Source: Bacteroides sp. (GTDB lineage Bacteria; Bacteroidota; Bacteroidia; Bacteroidales; Bacteroidaceae). From it: a stretch of DNA of 64,000 nt. Shown piece after piece: positions 1 through 9,896 of the stretch. A program made the translations under genes and the position numbers. Numbering within the stretch: position 1 is the first letter of the stretch; each line of letters starts with the position of its first letter. Location: positions 146,508 to 210,507 of the forward strand of contig JALCME010000002.1 of NCBI GenBank assembly GCA_022648295.1. The letters are read 5' to 3'. The notes beneath the pieces are model-generated. The model saw only the letters and a program-made list of their open reading frames with translations. It was not told where the DNA came from and did not search any database.

Positions 1-99
1 TTACACCAACCTCCAAATGGTATTATCATGGGAGGAACAGCTTACATAGAAATAAGAAAAAGCAACGGAGAAATATTGAAAATAATACATAGCGAATAA
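1..99 (+). CDS. C-terminal end of an unidentified protein (truncated by window edge)
   Basis: An open frame runs from the first base to a TAA at 97-99 and gives 32 residues ending in KIIHSE. A strong hairpin terminator follows 50 bp later, as expected for a gene end. The fragment is too short to assign a family. It could be a chance open frame, but the terminator in the same direction favours a real gene end. Confidence 0.45.
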   Translation, partial: LHQPPNGIIMGGTAYIEIRKSNGEILKIIHSE

Positions 100-149
100 A
101 TATTAAATTTAAGAAGTTTTAAATAGCTCTCCTTAAATATACTCTATTA

Positions 150-195
150 CTATCCTAACATCAGGCAATACCTCCTGCATGTTAGGATAGTTTTT
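150..195 (+). terminator. Rho-independent terminator before the dcw cluster
   Basis: A perfect 11-bp inverted repeat (150-160 with 180-190) carries an inner CAGG/CCTG pairing (162-165 with 174-177). TTTTT follows at 191-195. It closes the partial upstream gene and separates it from mraZ. Confidence 0.85.
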
Positions 196-324
196 ATCAC
201 CTAATACCCAAATAAAAATAGCTAAACAAACAATTTACTCCCCACCCAAAATAGCATTCATTATCAAAAAGATAAGTAACGAACAGGGTGTTGATAACTT
301 CTTCTAAAGATTTTCAATAAAACA

Positions 325-357
325 TTGTGGGGAATTGTGGGGAAATGTGTATTTTTA
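325..357 (+). promoter_or_regulatory. MraZ-type operator boxes and possible dcw promoter
   Basis: The 10-mer TTGTGGGGAA occurs twice in direct tandem (325-334 and 335-344). This places two TGGGG boxes exactly 10 bp apart, with a degenerate third (TGTAT) at the next 10-bp step. In other bacteria MraZ binds TGGGN repeats with 5-nt spacers and represses its own dcw operon. TATTTTTA at 350-357 matches seven of eight bases of the Bacteroides -7 box, so the boxes would overlap a promoter. Autoregulation is inferred. Confidence 0.6.
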
Positions 358-382
358 CCGTCGCTTGTTATAATAAGGTGGA

Positions 383-853
383 ATGATACGCTTTTTAGGC
401 AATATTGAGGCAAAAACCGATGCAAAGGGACGTGTATTTATCCCGGCATGCTTCCGGAAGCAACTGCAAGCAGCTTCCGAAGAGAAACTTGTATTGCGTA
501 AAGACGTTTTTCAGGATTGCCTGGTACTCTACCCCGAAAGCGTTTGGTTCAAAACGCAAAACCAACTCCGTCGCAGATTAAACAAATGGAACGCCAAACA
601 TCAGGAGATCTTCCGTCAGTTTGTTAGTGATGCAGAAATCATGATCCCGGACACTAGTGGACGTATTCTTCTGCCTAAACGCTATTTGCAATTGGCTGGA
701 ATACAGAGTGACGTTCGATTCATAGGCATAGATGACACGATAGAGATTTGGGCAAAGGAGCGGGCGGAACAACCATTCATGGACCCGAAAGAATTTAGCG
801 AAGCACTACAAGATATCTTAGGTGACGAGTGGGAGGACGACAAAGAAGAATAA
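383..853 (+). CDS. mraZ: Transcriptional regulator MraZ
   Basis: This 156-residue protein has the two swapped AbrB-like DNA-binding halves of MraZ. Each carries the DxxxR hallmark: D13-R17 in DAKGR and D90-R94 in DTSGR, each followed by a hydrophobic L/I-P stretch. MraZ forms ring-shaped oligomers that bind TGGGN repeats upstream of its own gene and modulate the dcw operon. Matching boxes lie at 325-344, just upstream. It is the first gene of the cluster, and rsmH starts 11 bp after its stop. The length is slightly above the usual 140-155, with an acidic tail ending DEWEDDKEE. The assignment is firm. Confidence 0.95.
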   Translation: MIRFLGNIEAKTDAKGRVFIPACFRKQLQAASEEKLVLRKDVFQDCLVLYPESVWFKTQNQLRRRLNKWNAKHQEIFRQFVSDAEIMIPDTSGRILLPKRYLQLAGIQSDVRFIGIDDTIEIWAKERAEQPFMDPKEFSEALQDILGDEWEDDKEE

Positions 854-864
854 GATTACAGGAA

Positions 865-1779
865 ATGGAGAAAGAAGAATTGACATACCACACCCCAGTG
901 CTGTTGAAGCCAAGTGTAGACGGAATGAACATTCGCCCGGACGGGACCTATGTAGACGTGACTTTTGGCGGGGGAGGACATTCCCGTGAAATATTATCCC
1001 GCTTAGGTGAGGGAGGGCTGTTGCTTGGATTTGATCAGGATGAAGACGCGGAAAAGAATATTGTCGATAACCCGCATTTCACCTTTGTACGGAGCAACTT
1101 CCGATATCTACATAATTTCCTGCGGTATCACCACATAGAAGCTGTAGACGCCATACTTGCCGACCTCGGCGTTTCATCCCATCATTTCGACGACAGTGAA
1201 CGTGGTTTCTCTTTCCGGTTCGACGGGAATCTGGATATGCGTATGAATAAGCGGGCCGGAATAACAGCCGCCGATATCGTAAACACATACGATGAAGAGA
1301 AATTAGCCAATGTATTCTACCTGTACGGTGAACTGAAAAATAGCCGTAGACTAGCGTCGGTAATAGCAAAAAGACGCATTGGGAAAGAGATAGCTACAAT
1401 TGAGGACTTCTTGGAAATCATCAAGCCTCTTTTCGAAAGAGAGCGGGAGAAGAAAGAGTTGGCCAAAGTATTTCAGGCACTCCGGATTGAAGTAAACCAA
1501 GAGATGGAAGCCCTGAAAGAGATGCTATATGCAGCAATGAAAGCGTTAAAACCGGGTGGACGGCTGGTTGTCATTACTTATCACTCCCTGGAAGACCGTA
1601 TGGTAAAGAACATCATGAAAACGGGGAATATAGAGGGGACAGTTGAAAAGGACTTCTATGGCAACATTCTGACACCTTTTAAATTAGTGAACAATAAAGT
1701 CATCGTACCGGATGAGGAGGAAATAAAACGAAATCCACGGTCACGAAGTGCCAAATTGCGGATTGCAGAGAAAAAATAA
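865..1779 (+). CDS. rsmH: 16S rRNA (cytosine(1402)-N4)-methyltransferase RsmH
   Basis: RsmH (MraW) N4-methylates C1402 of 16S rRNA in the decoding centre. Counted from the ATG at 865, the SAM-binding motif DVTFGGGGHS is at residues 31-40, and a YHSLEDRMVK motif lies near residue 250. The basic NPRSRSAKLR tail is typical. The protein is 304 aa, the usual length. An in-frame ATG at 829 would add 12 residues and overlap mraZ. I prefer 865 because the protein then starts just ahead of the conserved YHTPVLL. The next gene, ftsL-like, starts 6 bp after the stop. Confidence 0.95.
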   Translation: MEKEELTYHTPVLLKPSVDGMNIRPDGTYVDVTFGGGGHSREILSRLGEGGLLLGFDQDEDAEKNIVDNPHFTFVRSNFRYLHNFLRYHHIEAVDAILADLGVSSHHFDDSERGFSFRFDGNLDMRMNKRAGITAADIVNTYDEEKLANVFYLYGELKNSRRLASVIAKRRIGKEIATIEDFLEIIKPLFEREREKKELAKVFQALRIEVNQEMEALKEMLYAAMKALKPGGRLVVITYHSLEDRMVKNIMKTGNIEGTVEKDFYGNILTPFKLVNNKVIVPDEEEIKRNPRSRSAKLRIAEKK

Positions 1780-1785
1780 ACCGTT

Positions 1786-2142
1786 ATGGATAAAAAGGTA
1801 CAAATAGAAGAGAAGAAGGAAGAAAAGAGCAAAAAACGCACGTCCCTGAAGAGCATCATCGGCGGTGACATTCTAGCCACCGACTTTTTCCGTCGCCAGA
1901 CCAAATTAATGGTACTGATCATGGTTCTCATCCTGTTCTACATCCACAACCGTTATGCCTGCCAACAGCAGCAGATAGAAATAGATAAACTGAAAAAGGA
2001 ATTGATTGACATAAAATATGATGCACTTACTCGAAGTTCGGAATTGATGGTCAGAAGCCGCCAGTCGCGCATAGAAGAGTACATTTCAGCACGAAAGAGC
2101 GACTTGCAGACTTCAACCAATCCGCCGTACTTGATAAAGTAA
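1786..2142 (+). CDS. FtsL-like bitopic division protein
   Basis: This 118-residue protein sits in the ftsL position between rsmH and ftsI. It has a highly charged cytoplasmic N-terminus (about residues 1-35, Lys/Glu-rich), one transmembrane helix at about 42-58 (LMVLIMVLILFYIH) and a short periplasmic coiled coil. This matches the Bacteroidetes FtsL-like family. In other bacteria FtsL joins FtsB and FtsQ and signals to FtsW/FtsI to activate septal peptidoglycan synthesis. No FtsB-like gene is present in the window. Assignment rests on position and topology, since FtsL sequences diverge strongly. Confidence 0.85.
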   Translation: MDKKVQIEEKKEEKSKKRTSLKSIIGGDILATDFFRRQTKLMVLIMVLILFYIHNRYACQQQQIEIDKLKKELIDIKYDALTRSSELMVRSRQSRIEEYISARKSDLQTSTNPPYLIK

Positions 2143-2183
2143 GAAGAATATTAGTTGGGTTCATCTTTTAAATAGAATAAGGT

Positions 2184-4304
2184 TTGGGCGTAAATAAGAA
2201 AAATATAATGACTCGCTACTTCTTCGTAGTCCTCATCATGGGACTGGCGGGAGTGGCAATTATCGTTAAAGCTACCATGACCATGTTTGCCGAACGTCAA
2301 TACTGGCAGGATGTAGCAGACCGGTTTGTGAAGGAGAACGTTACCATTAAAGCCAATCGGGGCAACATCCTTTCAGCGGATGGGAAGTTAATGGCCAGTT
2401 CCCTGCCCGAATACAGAATTTATATGGACTTCAAGGCAGGCGGTATAAAGAAGGATACCATGCTGATGCACCACATGAATGAAATCTGCGAAGGGTTACA
2501 CAAGATCTTTGCAGATAAGAGTGCAAGTGAATTTAAAGCTCACCTACTCAAAGGGCGCAGAAAGGGAAGCCGGAATTATTTAATCTACCCCAAACGGATT
2601 TCTTACATTCAATATAAAGAAGCTAAGAGGCTGCCTGTATTCAAACTGAATAAATACAAGGGAGGATTTCATGAGCTAGTTTACAACCAACGTAAAAAGC
2701 CTTTCGGCTCATTAGCTTCACGTACGCTGGGAGACTTATATCCCGATACCACCAAAGGGGCCAAAAATGGGATAGAGTTGGCTTTCGACTCGCTGCTAAA
2801 GGGACACAACGGAATCATCCACCGCCAGAAGGTGATGAACAAATATCTGAATATTGTGGATATTCCACCGATTGACGGCTGTGATATAATCACTACGCTT
2901 GATGTGGGGATGCAGGATATTTGTGAGAAAGCACTGGTGGATGAGATGAAGGAAATCAACGCCAGCGTAGGAGTGGTTGTACTTATGGAGGTTGCCACAG
3001 GAAACGTAAAAGCCATTGTCAACATGACGAAAGGTGGCGACGGAAACTACTACGAAATGCACAATGATGCCATAAGTTCACTAATGGAACCGGGCTCCAC
3101 CTTCAAAACGGCATCTATCACCGTAGCTTTGGAAGACGGAAAGATTACCCCGAATACCACAGTAGATACAGGAAACGGAGTTGTAATGATGCACGGACGC
3201 CCCATGAGAGACTGGCACAGGGGGGGATTCGGAGTATTGGATGTAACTCACATCATGGAAGTCTCTTCCAACGTGGGAGTTTCCACGCTTATTGACAGAT
3301 ATTACGGAAGCAATCCGAAGAAGTTTGTGGATGGGCTGAAACGTATGAGCATAGATCAACCCCTGCACCTTCAAATCCCCGGTGAAGGAAAGCCCAACAT
3401 TAAAGGCCCGAAAGAAAGATATTTCTCCAAAACAACATTGCCTTGGATGAGTATCGGTTATGAAACCCAAATACCTCCAATCAACATATTGACTTTCTAC
3501 AATGCCATAGCGAACAACGGAACAATGATACGCCCCAAGTTTGTAGAAAAGGCGGTAAGACATGGGGAAGTAGTTCAGGAATATCCCACGGTAGTGATAA
3601 ACCCCAAGATATGCTCGGATCGCACCCTCACGCTGATACGGGGAATCTTGCGGAAAGTTGTTTCCGAAGGACTAGCCAAACAGGCCGGCAGTAAACAATT
3701 CGCTGTTTCGGGAAAGACCGGTACGGCGCAAGTATCGCAAGGTGCAGCGGGATATAAGACCGGACACACAAAATACCTTGTCAGCTTTTGCGGGTACTTC
3801 CCATCGGAAGCTCCCAAATACAGTTGCATCGTATCCATCCAGAAACCCGGACTTCCGGCTTCCGGTGGTTTGATGGCAGGTAGCGTTTTCGGAAAGATAG
3901 CCGAGAGAGTGTATGCCAAGAACTTAAGATTCGACATCCGTAATGCAATAGATAGTACAACAAATATAATTCCACCGGTAAAAGCCGGAGAAATGAAAGA
4001 AGCGTTGTATGTACTCAATGACTTAAAGGTCCCGGTACAACAAGAATTCTCTTCTCAAAACAAGAAGGATATTTGGGGACACACACAGATGCTTCAGAGC
4101 AGTGTGGTATTGCAGAATCAGGGAATAAGCTCCATAACGGTACCCAGCGTCATCGGAATGGGAGCAAAGGATGCCGTTTACCTCCTGGAAAGCAAAGGAC
4201 TAAAAGTCCGCATAAGCGGGATAGGAAAAGTAAAAAGCCAATCCATAGCTCAGGGAAATACGATAGTGAAAGGACAAACCGTGAGCCTCACTTTAGCGAA
4301 TTGA
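2184..4304 (+). CDS. ftsI: Penicillin-binding protein FtsI/PBP3 with PASTA domain
   Basis: This is the septal D,D-transpeptidase that cross-links peptidoglycan, in partnership with the FtsW polymerase. It has an N-terminal membrane anchor (about residues 9-30), a PBP dimerisation domain, then the transpeptidase domain. The catalytic motifs are STFK (S305-K308), SSN (361-363) and KTG (511-513). A C-terminal PASTA domain (about 650-706, starting TVPSVIGM) may sense muropeptides. The length is 706 aa. The longest start is TTG at 2184, which adds a basic GVNKK segment; an in-frame ATG at 2208 gives a protein eight residues shorter. Either gives a membrane anchor. It lies 41 bp after the ftsL-like gene. 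Confidence 0.95.
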   Translation: MGVNKKNIMTRYFFVVLIMGLAGVAIIVKATMTMFAERQYWQDVADRFVKENVTIKANRGNILSADGKLMASSLPEYRIYMDFKAGGIKKDTMLMHHMNEICEGLHKIFADKSASEFKAHLLKGRRKGSRNYLIYPKRISYIQYKEAKRLPVFKLNKYKGGFHELVYNQRKKPFGSLASRTLGDLYPDTTKGAKNGIELAFDSLLKGHNGIIHRQKVMNKYLNIVDIPPIDGCDIITTLDVGMQDICEKALVDEMKEINASVGVVVLMEVATGNVKAIVNMTKGGDGNYYEMHNDAISSLMEPGSTFKTASITVALEDGKITPNTTVDTGNGVVMMHGRPMRDWHRGGFGVLDVTHIMEVSSNVGVSTLIDRYYGSNPKKFVDGLKRMSIDQPLHLQIPGEGKPNIKGPKERYFSKTTLPWMSIGYETQIPPINILTFYNAIANNGTMIRPKFVEKAVRHGEVVQEYPTVVINPKICSDRTLTLIRGILRKVVSEGLAKQAGSKQFAVSGKTGTAQVSQGAAGYKTGHTKYLVSFCGYFPSEAPKYSCIVSIQKPGLPASGGLMAGSVFGKIAERVYAKNLRFDIRNAIDSTTNIIPPVKAGEMKEALYVLNDLKVPVQQEFSSQNKKDIWGHTQMLQSSVVLQNQGISSITVPSVIGMGAKDAVYLLESKGLKVRISGIGKVKSQSIAQGNTIVKGQTVSLTLAN

Positions 4305-4351
4305 GAACATTGAATATAAACATAGAATACATTATATAATATATAATAGGT

Positions 4352-5809
4352 ATGAAACTAAACGAATTGCTGAAAACAATACAACCGGTACAAATAACCG
4401 GAAGTACGGATATTGAAATAACAGGAATAAATATAGACTCCCGCCTGATACAAACGGGACATCTGTTTATGGCAATGCGTGGTACGCAAGCCGATGGGCA
4501 TGCCTACATTCCCGCCGCTATAGCTAAAGGAGCAATCGCCATACTTTGCGAAGAAATGCCTGCGGAGCAAAAAGAGAATATAACCTATATCCTGATAGAA
4601 GACAGCGAAGATGCAGTAGGCAAAGTCGCCACTACTTTCTATGGTAACCCCACTTCCAAGATGGAATTGGTAGGGGTAACGGGAACCAACGGAAAAACAA
4701 CCATTGCTACCCTGCTATATCACACGTTCCGGTATTTCGGCTATAAAGTAGGATTGATATCCACGGTATGCAACTACATTGACGACCAACCTGTTCCGAC
4801 CGAACATACCACACCGGACCCGATCACCCTTAACTGCTTGTTGGGACAGATGGCTGACGCCGGATGCAAATACGCCTTTATGGAAGTAAGCTCCCACTCC
4901 ATTGCCCAGAAGCGCATTAGCGGATTACATTTTGCAGGAGGTATCTTCACTAACCTTACGCGGGACCACCTGGACTACCACAAAACGGTAGAGAATTACT
5001 TAAAGGCAAAGAAGAAATTCTTCGACGATATGCCCAAAGAGTCTTTCAGCTTAACAAACCTGGATGATAAGAATGGATTGGTGATGACACAAAACACCCG
5101 TTCAAAAGTCTATACCTACTCCTTACGAAGTCTTTGCGATTTCAAGGGTAAAGTTCTGGAATCGCACTTCGAAGGAATGTTGCTCGACTTTAACAATCAT
5201 GAACTCGCCGTACAATTCATAGGACGCTTCAATGCTTCCAACCTGTTGGCGGTGTTTGGCGCGGCAGTGTTACTGGGAAAGAAAGAAGAAGATGTGCTTG
5301 TGGCACTGAGTACGCTGCATCCGGTAGCCGGACGATTTGATGCCGTCCGTTCACCCAAAGGCTTTACGGCCATTGTAGACTATGCCCATACTCCGGACGC
5401 TCTGGTCAATGTATTGAACGCCATACACGGAGTACTCGAAGGAAAAGGTAAAGTGATCACCGTAGTCGGTGCAGGTGGAAACCGGGATAAAGGCAAACGC
5501 CCCATCATGGCTAAAGAAGCAGCTAAAGCAAGCGACCGGGTTATCATCACATCCGATAATCCACGATTCGAGGAACCACAGGATATTGTAAATGATATGC
5601 TCGCCGGTTTGGATAAAGACGATATGCAAAAGACAATCAGTATTGTGGACCGCCGCGAAGCGATCAAAACGGCCTGCATGTTGGCGCAACCGGGAGATGT
5701 GATTCTGGTAGCGGGAAAAGGGCATGAAAATTATCAAGAAGTTAAAGGGGTTAAACACCACTTCGATGATAAAGAAGAATTGAAGACGATCTTTTCCGGG
5801 AATATCTAA
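4352..5809 (+). CDS. murE: UDP-MurNAc-L-Ala-D-Glu:meso-diaminopimelate ligase MurE
   Basis: MurE adds the third residue of the stem peptide to UDP-MurNAc-L-Ala-D-Glu in the cytoplasm, using ATP. The 485-residue protein shows the Mur-ligase ATP loop GTNGKT at 111-116 and the substrate-selecting motif DNPR at 402-405. DNPR marks enzymes that use meso-diaminopimelate rather than lysine, so the peptidoglycan is predicted to be mDAP type. A small hairpin (CTAAAGC/GCTTTAG, 5806-5825) overlaps the stop codon but lacks a U-run, so it is unlikely to end transcription. mraY follows. Confidence 0.97.
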   Translation: MKLNELLKTIQPVQITGSTDIEITGINIDSRLIQTGHLFMAMRGTQADGHAYIPAAIAKGAIAILCEEMPAEQKENITYILIEDSEDAVGKVATTFYGNPTSKMELVGVTGTNGKTTIATLLYHTFRYFGYKVGLISTVCNYIDDQPVPTEHTTPDPITLNCLLGQMADAGCKYAFMEVSSHSIAQKRISGLHFAGGIFTNLTRDHLDYHKTVENYLKAKKKFFDDMPKESFSLTNLDDKNGLVMTQNTRSKVYTYSLRSLCDFKGKVLESHFEGMLLDFNNHELAVQFIGRFNASNLLAVFGAAVLLGKKEEDVLVALSTLHPVAGRFDAVRSPKGFTAIVDYAHTPDALVNVLNAIHGVLEGKGKVITVVGAGGNRDKGKRPIMAKEAAKASDRVIITSDNPRFEEPQDIVNDMLAGLDKDDMQKTISIVDRREAIKTACMLAQPGDVILVAGKGHENYQEVKGVKHHFDDKEELKTIFSGNI

Positions 5810-5878
5810 AGCAAGAAAGCTTTAGACCGGAAACAACTTAATACAACCTGAATAACTCATTAATAACGTAGAAAAGAT

Positions 5879-7147
5879 ATGCTGTACTACTTATTCGAAT
5901 GGCTTAATAAATACAATTTCCCTGGTGCACGTATGTTCGGATATACTTCATTCCGGGCACTAATAGCAATAATTCTCGCTTTGCTTATCTCAAGTATCTG
6001 GGGAGACCGGTTTATAAATATTTTAAAGCGGAAACAAATCACGGAAACGCAAAGAGATGCCAAAATAGATCCATTCGGAGTGAATAAAGTAGGAGTACCC
6101 AGCATGGGAGGAGTGATCATCATCATTGCCATACTCATACCCTGCCTGCTGCTTGGTAAATTGCATAATATCTATATGATACTTATGCTGATTACCACCA
6201 TCTGGTTGGGGTCTTTAGGCTTTGCCGACGACTACATCAAGATATTCAAGCGGGACAAGGAAGGATTGCATGGAAAGTTTAAGATCATTGGGCAGGTAGG
6301 TTTGGGATTAATTGTAGGGTTGACACTCTATCTTAGTCCGCAGGTGGTTATCTGTGAAAACATTGAGATACACAAGCCCGGACAAGAGATGAAAGTGGTA
6401 CATAACAATCAGAATATCAAGTCCACCAAAACCACAATCCCATTCTTTAAAAGCAACAACCTTGATTATGCCGACTTCGTTGCTTTTATGGGAGAACATG
6501 CACAAACGGCAGGATGGATATTGTTTGTCATCATCACCATATTTGTGGTAACTGCCGTAAGCAACGGCGCTAATCTCAATGACGGGATGGACGGGATGGC
6601 AGCGGGAAACTCCGCGATAATAGGACTGACTTTAGGCATTCTGGCATACGTGTCGAGTCACATTGAGTTTGCCCGTTACCTGAACATCATGTACATTCCC
6701 GGTTCGGAAGAACTGGTAATCTTTATCTGTGCATTTATCGGTGCACTAATCGGCTTCTTATGGTACAATGCTTATCCCGCTCAAGTCTTCATGGGGGACA
6801 CCGGAAGTCTGACCATCGGAGGTATTATTGCCGTATTTGCCATCATCATCCACAAAGAGCTGCTGATACCTATTCTCTGCGGAGTCTTCTTGATAGAAAA
6901 CCTATCCGTCATTTTACAGGTAAATTACTTTAAACGTGGGAAAAAGAAAGGAGTAAGGCAACGGCTGTTTAAACGAACGCCCATTCACGATCATTTCCGC
7001 ACCACATCGGCACAGTTGGATCCTATATGCAGCTACAAGTTTACAAAGCCTGCAAATGTATTTCATGAAGCCAAGATTACGGTCAGGTTCTGGATCGTAA
7101 CCATCGTGTTGGCGGCAATAACCATCATTACCTTAAAGATAAGGTAA
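5879..7147 (+). CDS. mraY: Phospho-MurNAc-pentapeptide transferase MraY
   Basis: MraY transfers phospho-MurNAc-pentapeptide from UDP to undecaprenyl phosphate, giving lipid I at the inner membrane. The protein is polytopic with the family's acidic catalytic motifs: ADDYIKI, NLNDGMDGMA and FMGDTGSL. It is 422 aa against about 360 in E. coli. The extra length is mainly a hydrophilic stretch at about residues 155-205, rich in Lys/Asn, between two membrane helices. This looks like a lineage-specific loop. It lies between murE and murD in the standard dcw order. Confidence 0.97.
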   Translation: MLYYLFEWLNKYNFPGARMFGYTSFRALIAIILALLISSIWGDRFINILKRKQITETQRDAKIDPFGVNKVGVPSMGGVIIIIAILIPCLLLGKLHNIYMILMLITTIWLGSLGFADDYIKIFKRDKEGLHGKFKIIGQVGLGLIVGLTLYLSPQVVICENIEIHKPGQEMKVVHNNQNIKSTKTTIPFFKSNNLDYADFVAFMGEHAQTAGWILFVIITIFVVTAVSNGANLNDGMDGMAAGNSAIIGLTLGILAYVSSHIEFARYLNIMYIPGSEELVIFICAFIGALIGFLWYNAYPAQVFMGDTGSLTIGGIIAVFAIIIHKELLIPILCGVFLIENLSVILQVNYFKRGKKKGVRQRLFKRTPIHDHFRTTSAQLDPICSYKFTKPANVFHEAKITVRFWIVTIVLAAITIITLKIR

Positions 7148-7229
7148 GAAGATGATAACAGAGAAAGGCTTATTTTGATATAGATATTCGATATAGATAA
7201 ATAACTATAAGATATAACACAAGACGATT

Positions 7230-8564
7230 ATGAATAGAATTGTGATATTAGGGGCCGGTGAAAGCGGTGCAGGTGCTGCCGTACTTGCCAAAGTAAAAGG
7301 TTTCGATACATTCGTTTCCGACACATCGGCTATAAAAGACAAATATAAGGAACTGCTTAACCAATATGGCATTACCTGGGAGGAAGGGCACCATACGGAA
7401 GACCTGATTCTAAATGCCGACGAGATAATAAAAAGCCCGGGAATCCCTAATGACGCACCCATCATTCTAAAGCTGAAAGAAAAAGGCATTCCGGTTGTTT
7501 CCGAAATAGAATTTGCCGGACGCTACACCAACGCCAAGATGATCTGTATCACGGGGTCAAACGGAAAGACAACGACCACTTCACTGATCTATCACATATT
7601 TAAAAGTGCCGGATTAAACGTGGGACTGGCAGGAAACATCGGCAACAGCCTCGCTTTGCAGGTGGCAACCGAGCAGCACGATTATTATATTATAGAACTA
7701 AGTTCATTTCAATTGGACAACATGTATAAATTCCGTGCCAACATTGCCGTCTTAATGAACATTACTCCTGACCATCTTGACCGTTACGATCATTGCATGC
7801 AGAAGTACATTGACGCTAAATTCCGCATTACACAGAACCAGACGCCTGAAGACGCATTCATCTTCTGGAATGATGACCCTATCATCAAGAAGGAACTTGC
7901 CAAGCATGGAATAAAAGCACATCTTTATCCTTTTGCCGCAATGAAAGAAGATAATGCCATAGCCTATGTGGAAGATGGTGAGATGGAGATCAACGCCCCG
8001 ATAGCTTTTAACATGGAACAGGAAAAGCTAGCGCTTCGAGGTACACACAATCTGTATAATTCACTGGCGGCAGGCATTTCAGCCAATCTTGCCGGAATAC
8101 AAAAAGAATGCATACGAAAGGCGTTGGCCGACTTTAAGGGAGTGGAACACCGGCTTGAGAAAGTAGCCACAGTGCGCGGCATAGAGTTTATAAACGATTC
8201 CAAGGCAACCAATGTAAATTCATGTTGGTATGCGTTGCAAAGTATGCAAACGAAAGTGGTACTGATTCTCGGAGGAAAAGACAAAGGCAACGACTATACC
8301 GAGATTGAGAATCTTGTCAGGGAGAAATGCTCCGCTCTGGTCTATCTGGGACTGCACAACGAAAAGCTCCATGACTTCTTCGATCGCTTTGGTTTGCCGG
8401 TGGCCGACGTCAATACGGGAATGAAAGATGCGGTTGATGCGGCCTATCACCTTGCCCAAAAAGGTGAAACCGTATTACTCAGTCCCTGCTGCGCTTCGTT
8501 CGATCTTTTCAAAAGTTACGAAGATCGTGGAGATCAGTTCAAGGCTTGTGTAAGAGCACTTTAA
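7230..8564 (+). CDS. murD: UDP-N-acetylmuramoylalanine--D-glutamate ligase MurD
   Basis: MurD adds D-glutamate to UDP-MurNAc-L-alanine with ATP in the cytoplasm. The N-terminus ILGAGESGAG forms the Rossmann-like UDP-binding start. The Mur-ligase ATP loop GSNGKT is at 109-114, and conserved NITPDHLDRY and NDSKATN motifs are present. The length of 444 aa is normal. It is 82 bp downstream of mraY and 30 bp upstream of ftsW, consistent with one operon. Confidence 0.97.
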   Translation: MNRIVILGAGESGAGAAVLAKVKGFDTFVSDTSAIKDKYKELLNQYGITWEEGHHTEDLILNADEIIKSPGIPNDAPIILKLKEKGIPVVSEIEFAGRYTNAKMICITGSNGKTTTTSLIYHIFKSAGLNVGLAGNIGNSLALQVATEQHDYYIIELSSFQLDNMYKFRANIAVLMNITPDHLDRYDHCMQKYIDAKFRITQNQTPEDAFIFWNDDPIIKKELAKHGIKAHLYPFAAMKEDNAIAYVEDGEMEINAPIAFNMEQEKLALRGTHNLYNSLAAGISANLAGIQKECIRKALADFKGVEHRLEKVATVRGIEFINDSKATNVNSCWYALQSMQTKVVLILGGKDKGNDYTEIENLVREKCSALVYLGLHNEKLHDFFDRFGLPVADVNTGMKDAVDAAYHLAQKGETVLLSPCCASFDLFKSYEDRGDQFKACVRAL

Positions 8565-8594
8565 CGGATTATTAATTTTAATATCTCTATAAGA

Positions 8595-9872
8595 TTGGAT
8601 CTACTAAGAAGCATATTTAAAGGAGACAAAGTAATCTGGATCATATTCCTCTTCCTCTGCCTCATTTCCATCACAGAAGTATTTAGTGCTGCATCCACAC
8701 TAACATACAAAAGCGGTGACCACTGGGCTCCAATTACACAGCACAGCATCATCCTTATGGTCGGTGTGGTGGTCGTCGTACTTATGCACAACATCCCTTA
8801 TAAATGGTTTCAGGTATTCCCCGTATTCCTGCTGCCGATTTCCGCCGTCCTTCTAGTGCTCGTCATGCTGATGGAGCGTGTAAATGGAGCATCACGATGG
8901 ATGAGCATTATGGGTCTTCAATTCCAGCCTTCGGAAGTCGCGAAAATGGCGGTTATCATTGTCACGGCCTTCATTCTCTCGAAAGGGCAGGACGAAGATG
9001 GAGCCAACCCCAAAGCCTTCAAACGAATTATGATGATTACCGGAGTGATTTGCTGTCTCATTGCTCCCGAGAATTTATCAACAGCGGCATTGCTCTTCGG
9101 GGTGGTGTTCCTGATGATGTTTATCGGGCGGGTATCGATGAAAAAGCTATTATTGCTCATTGGCGGACTGGCATCCATTGCAATTCTGGGGGTAGCTTTC
9201 TTAGTACTGACCAAGAATAGCGACTTACCATTCCTGCACCGCTTTGATACCTGGCGCTCCCGCATCGAGAAGTTCACAGACGACAAGGAAGTACCGGCCG
9301 CAAAATTTGATATTGACAAAGATGCTCAGGTTGCACACGCACGCATTGCTGTAGCTACCAGCAACATTATAGGAAAAGGGCCCGGAAACTCGGTACAACG
9401 AGACTTCTTAAGTCAGGCGTTCTCCGATTTCATCTTTGCCATTATCATTGAAGAACTGGGGCTTGTAGGAGGAGCCGTAGTGGTCTTCCTCTACATATGT
9501 CTGCTCATACGAGTGGGGAGAATAGCAAAGAAATGTAACAGAACCTTCCCGGCGTTCCTTATTGTAGGCATTGCCCTACTACTAGTGTCACAAGCCATCT
9601 TCAACATGATGGTGGCGGTAGGCCTGGCTCCGGTTACCGGTCAGCCGCTCCCTCTCATCAGCAAGGGTGGAACCTCCACTTTGGTTAACTGTGCATATAT
9701 AGGCATGATCCTAAGTGTCAGCCGATATACAGCAAAGCTGGAAGCACAGAAAGAGCATGATGCACAAATTCCAATGCAGATAGATGTACCCGAGGGAGAG
9801 AATAACGGCGATGCACAAACAGCTGTCGACCCTACGGCAAAGGCACTTAACAGCGATACGGAATTTGAGTAA
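8595..9872 (+). CDS. ftsW: SEDS peptidoglycan glycosyltransferase FtsW
   Basis: FtsW is the septal SEDS polymerase that extends glycan strands from lipid II with FtsI. The protein has about ten hydrophobic segments and the SEDS signatures RWMSIMGLQFQPSE and GQPLPLISKGGTS. The start is TTG at 8595: no ATG or GTG occurs upstream within the first transmembrane segment, and the next in-frame ATG falls inside the membrane region. The roughly 40-residue hydrophilic tail is acidic. It lies 30 bp after murD and 24 bp before murG. Confidence 0.95.
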   Translation: MDLLRSIFKGDKVIWIIFLFLCLISITEVFSAASTLTYKSGDHWAPITQHSIILMVGVVVVVLMHNIPYKWFQVFPVFLLPISAVLLVLVMLMERVNGASRWMSIMGLQFQPSEVAKMAVIIVTAFILSKGQDEDGANPKAFKRIMMITGVICCLIAPENLSTAALLFGVVFLMMFIGRVSMKKLLLLIGGLASIAILGVAFLVLTKNSDLPFLHRFDTWRSRIEKFTDDKEVPAAKFDIDKDAQVAHARIAVATSNIIGKGPGNSVQRDFLSQAFSDFIFAIIIEELGLVGGAVVVFLYICLLIRVGRIAKKCNRTFPAFLIVGIALLLVSQAIFNMMVAVGLAPVTGQPLPLISKGGTSTLVNCAYIGMILSVSRYTAKLEAQKEHDAQIPMQIDVPEGENNGDAQTAVDPTAKALNSDTEFE

Positions 9873-9896
9873 CGACCAGAAATTAGAAATAGAGAT

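Noticed and set aside
1079..1369. 96-codon - strand frame inside rsmH
   Set aside because: It lies wholly within the well-supported rsmH gene, has no ribosome site and no protein-like motif; it is a shadow frame.
5806..5825. Terminator at the end of murE
   Set aside because: The 7-bp hairpin overlaps the stop codon and lacks a U-run, and mraY follows in the same operon.
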